The position numbers and the translations under genes were made by a program. 64,000 nucleotides of DNA from Tumebacillus amylolyticus. GTDB taxonomy: Bacteria; Bacillota; Bacilli; Tumebacillales; Tumebacillaceae. The stretch is taken from assembly GCF_016722965.1 (NCBI RefSeq), contig NZ_JAEQNB010000001.1, positions 1,019,344-1,083,343 of the forward strand. Direction: 5' to 3'. The notes beneath the pieces are model-generated. The model saw only the letters and a program-made list of their open reading frames with translations. It was not told the DNA's origin and did no database searches. This document shows, piece after piece, positions 61,155 to 64,000 of the stretch. The number at the start of each line of letters is the position of its first letter. Position 1 is the stretch's first letter.

Positions 61155-62378
61155 TTAGATCGATCTCCCTTCGAAAGTAACCGGATATTCTTTGACCGCT
61201 GTGAAAAGCGGGTAGGGCGTCGGCTCGATTTTGGTACCCTCCACGAGGGCGATGTTGCCCAATCGTCTCAAAATCGTCTCCAACGCAATCTGCGCTTCCA
61301 ATCTCGCAAGCGGTGCCCCGAGACAGAAGTGGTTCCCGAATCCAAACGTGATGTGCGCATTCGGATGGCGGGTCGGATCGAACACATCCGGATGGGCAAA
61401 CTTCGCGCCGTCACGGTTCGCCGACGCCATCCAGACGTTGACCAACTGGCCCTCGCGAATCACTTGCCCGCGAAGTTCCACATCCATCGTGGCCCGACGG
61501 GTGAGACGCGGGACGGAGGGGTAGAAGCGCAGCGTTTCTTCCACAAAGCCCGGGATGAGATGCGGTTCTTCCAGCAGACGCTCTTGGAACTGCGGTTGCT
61601 CGCTCAACACGCGAACCATCGCGGTGATGAGGTTCGTCGTCGTCTCGTGCCCGGCGACCAGCAACGTGGTCAAAAAGCGCAGAATCTGATCTTCATCCAA
61701 CACCTGCTTCTCGGCATTCGCATACCAGAGCACCGAGATCAAATCTTCCGTCGGCTGTTCCTTGCGCATCTGCAAGTGCTGGCGGAAGTAGTCGTTCAAC
61801 GTGTCACGGGCATGGAGACGCTGTGCCTGCACGCGTTTGTAGGTCTCTTCGGAACTGTCGGTCACTCCCGTAACCAGCGTGTCGGACAGTTCCTTGAAAT
61901 ACAGGCGGTCTGTCGTCGGAATCCCGAGCAGTTCCGCGATGACCATCACCGGCAACGGAGCCGCGACGTCGTACACGGTGTTCATGCGACCTTGCTCCTG
62001 CACCGCATCGAGCAAAAAATTCAGAATCTCGTAGATGCGCGGTGCCACATCGGCAACCGCTTTCGGTGTGAACACGCCGTTCACCAACTCGCGAAAATCT
62101 TGGTGACGCGGCGGATCAACGGTGATGATGTTTTCCGTATTGGTGTTGTCGCGGTTGAAATTGGACGAGAAGGTCTTCGGGTCTTTCAAGATGCGAACGC
62201 AATCTTCGTAGAGAAACGCGTCCCACGTTCCGTAGGTCTCGTCGAATCGCAACGGCGTGTTCTCGCGCAGCGTTTTCAAGATCGGAAACGGGTTCGCCCG
62301 CTTCTCTTCGGTGTTAAACTCCTCAAGCGGCGGGATGAAACTGGCACCGCGTGTTTGGGCTACTTGTTTCGATTCCAT
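61155..62378 (-). CDS. Cytochrome P450
   Basis: The 407-residue soluble bacterial P450 has the oxygen-activation motif AGHETT (about 242-247), the ExxR motif in EETLR (281-284), and the haem loop FGFGNHFCLG with Cys352. It lacks a membrane anchor, as usual for class I bacterial forms that need ferredoxin partners; none is encoded next to it. Its stop abuts the start of asnB. It is divergent from a TetR regulator, with candidate operators between them. The substrate is unknown. Confidence 0.9.
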   Translation of the reverse strand: MESKQVAQTRGASFIPPLEEFNTEEKRANPFPILKTLRENTPLRFDETYGTWDAFLYEDCVRILKDPKTFSSNFNRDNTNTENIITVDPPRHQDFRELVNGVFTPKAVADVAPRIYEILNFLLDAVQEQGRMNTVYDVAAPLPVMVIAELLGIPTTDRLYFKELSDTLVTGVTDSSEETYKRVQAQRLHARDTLNDYFRQHLQMRKEQPTEDLISVLWYANAEKQVLDEDQILRFLTTLLVAGHETTTNLITAMVRVLSEQPQFQERLLEEPHLIPGFVEETLRFYPSVPRLTRRATMDVELRGQVIREGQLVNVWMASANRDGAKFAHPDVFDPTRHPNAHITFGFGNHFCLGAPLARLEAQIALETILRRLGNIALVEGTKIEPTPYPLFTAVKEYPVTFEGRSI

Positions 62379-62428
62379 GAAATTGTCTTCCTCCTCCTAC
62401 AACGATAATGGATTACATTTTTATTTTT

Positions 62429-62456
62429 ATTATAAGTTTCGTGTCCCTAATTACAA
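62429..62456 (-). promoter_or_regulatory. Promoter of the P450-asnB operon
   Basis: On the minus strand TTGTAA (62456-62451) and TATAAT (62434-62429) are 16 bases apart. The operator-like repeats begin just upstream. Confidence 0.6.
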
Positions 62457-62457
62457 C

Positions 62458-62534
62458 CGACAGAATCCGGCGAAATGTCGAATAAACAACAGATTTCCTC
62501 AATCTGTCGAGCAACTGCGAAATAAACAACAGAT
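62458..62534. promoter_or_regulatory. Operator-like repeats between the P450 operon and the TetR gene
   Basis: AATAAACAACAGAT occurs at 62481-62494 and again at 62521-62534, exactly 40 bases apart. ACAGATT (62489-62495) and AATCTGT (62501-62507) form a palindrome with a 5-base centre, and CGACA (62458-62462) and TGTCG (62476-62480) form another. These are plausible TetR-family binding sites controlling both divergent promoters. Confidence 0.55.
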
Positions 62535-62604
62535 AGACACCATGTTGATTTTGCGATATAAGAGTAGGTATTCACTTTGACAGACCCGACAGGAGGACGG
62601 AACT

Positions 62605-63180
62605 TTGGAAGAAAAACTCGACGCCCGCATCAAACGCTCTCGCCAACTCTTGCGCGAAGCTTTGGTCACCTTAATTGAAGAAAAAGGATACGAACGCCTC
62701 ACCGTCCGCGACATCACCGACCGAGCGGCGCTCAACCGCTCGACGTTTTACCTGCACTACCAAGACAAGGAAGACTTGCTCCGCCAAACGGCCAAGGAAG
62801 TGTTGGACGAACTGCGCGCCTGCTTTCAAACCCCCGAGCCGATTCCGCTGAAGGACGACATCTCGCCGACGCTGATCTCCCTCTTCGAACACGTCGAGCA
62901 GAACGGCGACTTCTATCAGGTGATGCTCAGCGAGAAAGGCTTCCCGCGTTTCCAGTTCTATCTGGAAAAAGTCATGATCGACTCGCTCAAGGGACGCCAA
63001 GACCTGCTGCAACCGCAAGGGGAGTTGGCGGTGCCGTTCGATTTTTTCCTGCATTACATCGCCTCGGCACACACGGGGATGATCGCGTGGTGGCTTGGGC
63101 AAGACAGGCCGTACTCGCCGAAATACATGGCGACCCAATTGACCCGCCTCATTCGTTCCACCGCCCAAGCGTTGCGATAA
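62605..63180 (+). CDS. TetR/AcrR-family transcriptional regulator
   Basis: The 191-residue protein has an N-terminal TetR HTH domain (LREALVTLIEEKGYERLTVR, then ALNRSTFYLHYQDKEDLL) and a C-terminal ligand-binding half with FDFFLHYIASAHTGMIAWWL, a form seen in DhaS-like regulators. TTG 62605 has AGGAGGACGG upstream. It is divergent from the P450-asnB operon and probably represses it, releasing on a small ligand; that link is inferred from position and the intervening repeats. Confidence 0.85.
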   Translation: MEEKLDARIKRSRQLLREALVTLIEEKGYERLTVRDITDRAALNRSTFYLHYQDKEDLLRQTAKEVLDELRACFQTPEPIPLKDDISPTLISLFEHVEQNGDFYQVMLSEKGFPRFQFYLEKVMIDSLKGRQDLLQPQGELAVPFDFFLHYIASAHTGMIAWWLGQDRPYSPKYMATQLTRLIRSTAQALR

Positions 63181-63254
63181 AAAAGCAAAGTCTTCCAACT
63201 TGTAGTCCACAGGTTTACAATGAAGTTGACGGCAATACGAGGGGAGTGGAAAGG

Positions 63255-64000
63255 ATGGTTGAAAAATTTTCTGTGCCGATCCCGACTCATGAGGCAGAAC
63301 GAACGATTCGCGTCTACCTGCCGAAAAGCTACGAAGCGGGAGACAGGCGCTATCCGGTTCTCTATGCGCATGACGGGCAAAACCTCTTTCACGATGCAGA
63401 CGCAACGGGTGGAGTGTCTCTGGGCTTGGAAGCGTATTTTGATACGCACGGCGTGGAGATGATCGTCGTCGGCATCGACTCCGTACCGGGCGAACAGCGA
63501 ATTATCGACTATTATGCGTGGGCACACGGGGAGTTCAGTCAGCGCATCTTGGGAGAGGCGTGTACGTTGCCCGCCAAGGGAGAAGCGTACATCGACTTCA
63601 TCGTGCAGGACTTGAAACCGTTGATCGACCGGAAGTATCGGACTCTTGAAAACTCGACGGCGATGGCGGGGATTTCGTCAGGCGGTTCGATTTCGATGTA
63701 TGCGGCCTGTGCGTACCCGCACATTTTCAAACGGATCGCCGGGTTTTCCAATGCGTTTTACCGCAACCAAGAAGGCATAGAGGACTTCGTGCGGGACTCC
63801 GACTTGTCGCTTCTGGAAAACGTCTACTTGGATTGTGGAGCGCAGGAAGGCAAGGGCGAGGAGGAGATCGCGCAGATCTTCCTCGGCTCGAACCGATCTG
63901 TCTACGAGATCTTGAAACAGAAGTTCCCACAGGCAAGATTCCGAGTGGTGGAGGACGGGGAGCACAGCTATGAGCATTTCAAAAAACGTGCTCCGGAAGT
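63255..64000 (+). CDS. Esterase of the EsteraseD/Fes type (3' truncated)
   Basis: The frame starts at ATG 63255 with AAAGG just upstream and stays open to the window edge, giving 248 residues. It begins MVEKFSVPIPTHEAERTIRV and has VLYAHDGQNLF, the nucleophile elbow GISSGG with its Ser, and a late GEHSYEHF with the probable catalytic His. This fits the alpha/beta-hydrolase esterases of the enterochelin esterase/S-formylglutathione hydrolase group. No signal peptide is seen. Most of the enzyme is present, with only the C-terminal tip lost. Confidence 0.8.
   Translation, partial: MVEKFSVPIPTHEAERTIRVYLPKSYEAGDRRYPVLYAHDGQNLFHDADATGGVSLGLEAYFDTHGVEMIVVGIDSVPGEQRIIDYYAWAHGEFSQRILGEACTLPAKGEAYIDFIVQDLKPLIDRKYRTLENSTAMAGISSGGSISMYAACAYPHIFKRIAGFSNAFYRNQEGIEDFVRDSDLSLLENVYLDCGAQEGKGEEEIAQIFLGSNRSVYEILKQKFPQARFRVVEDGEHSYEHFKKRAPE

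Noticed and set aside
60138-62408. 756-codon open frame on the plus strand opposite asnB and P450
   Set aside because: The minus strand shows complete catalytic motifs for both enzymes; the plus-strand translation has none and no ribosome site.

Overview
The window looks like a chromosomal segment of a spore-forming, Gram-positive Bacillota of the order Bacillales. Pointers are a T-box leader on argS, SigA-type promoters with strong AAGGAGG ribosome sites, frequent TTG/GTG starts, a GlnK/GlnL-type two-component pair, KinB/KinE-like soluble and membrane kinases, and YkvA- and YpcP-like genes. The moderately high GC and the secreted proteins with FlgD-type Ig repeats would fit Alicyclobacillaceae such as Tumebacillus, but that name is an inference.

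Layout. 1-9.4 kb: the tail of a probable dynamin-like GTPase, then two paralogous giant secreted proteins made of FlgD-type Ig repeats (one carrying a subtilisin domain, one not), then an SPFH membrane protein co-transcribed with a tiny ribbon-helix-helix protein behind three phased TGATATCA palindromes. 9.4-17.4 kb (minus): a polysaccharide deacetylase, a 1852-residue RHS/YD lipoprotein ending in a phospholipase A2-like domain, a beta-propeller lipoprotein and a truncated haemoglobin. 17.5-24.5 kb: a DUF2087 protein, an aldo/keto reductase, a three-gene GMC dehydrogenase operon (minus), trmB, a thermitase-like protease and an unknown protein. 24.5-30 kb (minus): a glutamine-type ABC transporter operon followed by a GlnK/GlnL-like sensor and regulator. 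30-45 kb: CDF exporter, orphan histidine kinases, murC, class I fumarase, T-box/argS, a TrmB-type regulator, M2 peptidase, SDR, and an HD-GYP phosphodiesterase followed by tandem repeats. 45-54 kb: LysE exporter, nitroreductase plus enoyl-CoA hydratase, 5'-3' exonuclease, secreted phosphoesterase, and a recQ operon with mazG-like and rluA-like genes.

54.1-58.7 kb is a distinctly AT-rich island of exported, mostly unrecognised proteins: one small anchored protein, one 297-residue exported protein behind a near-consensus promoter, and an operon of a 610-residue helical exported protein with a membrane-anchored subtilisin. It is bounded by strong hairpin terminators and may have been acquired. 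58.7-64 kb returns to host-like composition: an SRPBCC protein, a P450-asnB operon divergent from a TetR regulator with repeated operator-like sequence between them, and the start of an esterase.

The strongest candidates for something little described are the surface RHS lipoprotein with its phospholipase A2-like tip, the AT-rich secreted-protease island, the SPFH/RHH pair with its triple palindrome, and the 37-bp repeats that re-duplicate a gene's stop codon and terminator arm. No tRNA, rRNA, CRISPR array, insertion sequence or prophage was seen.
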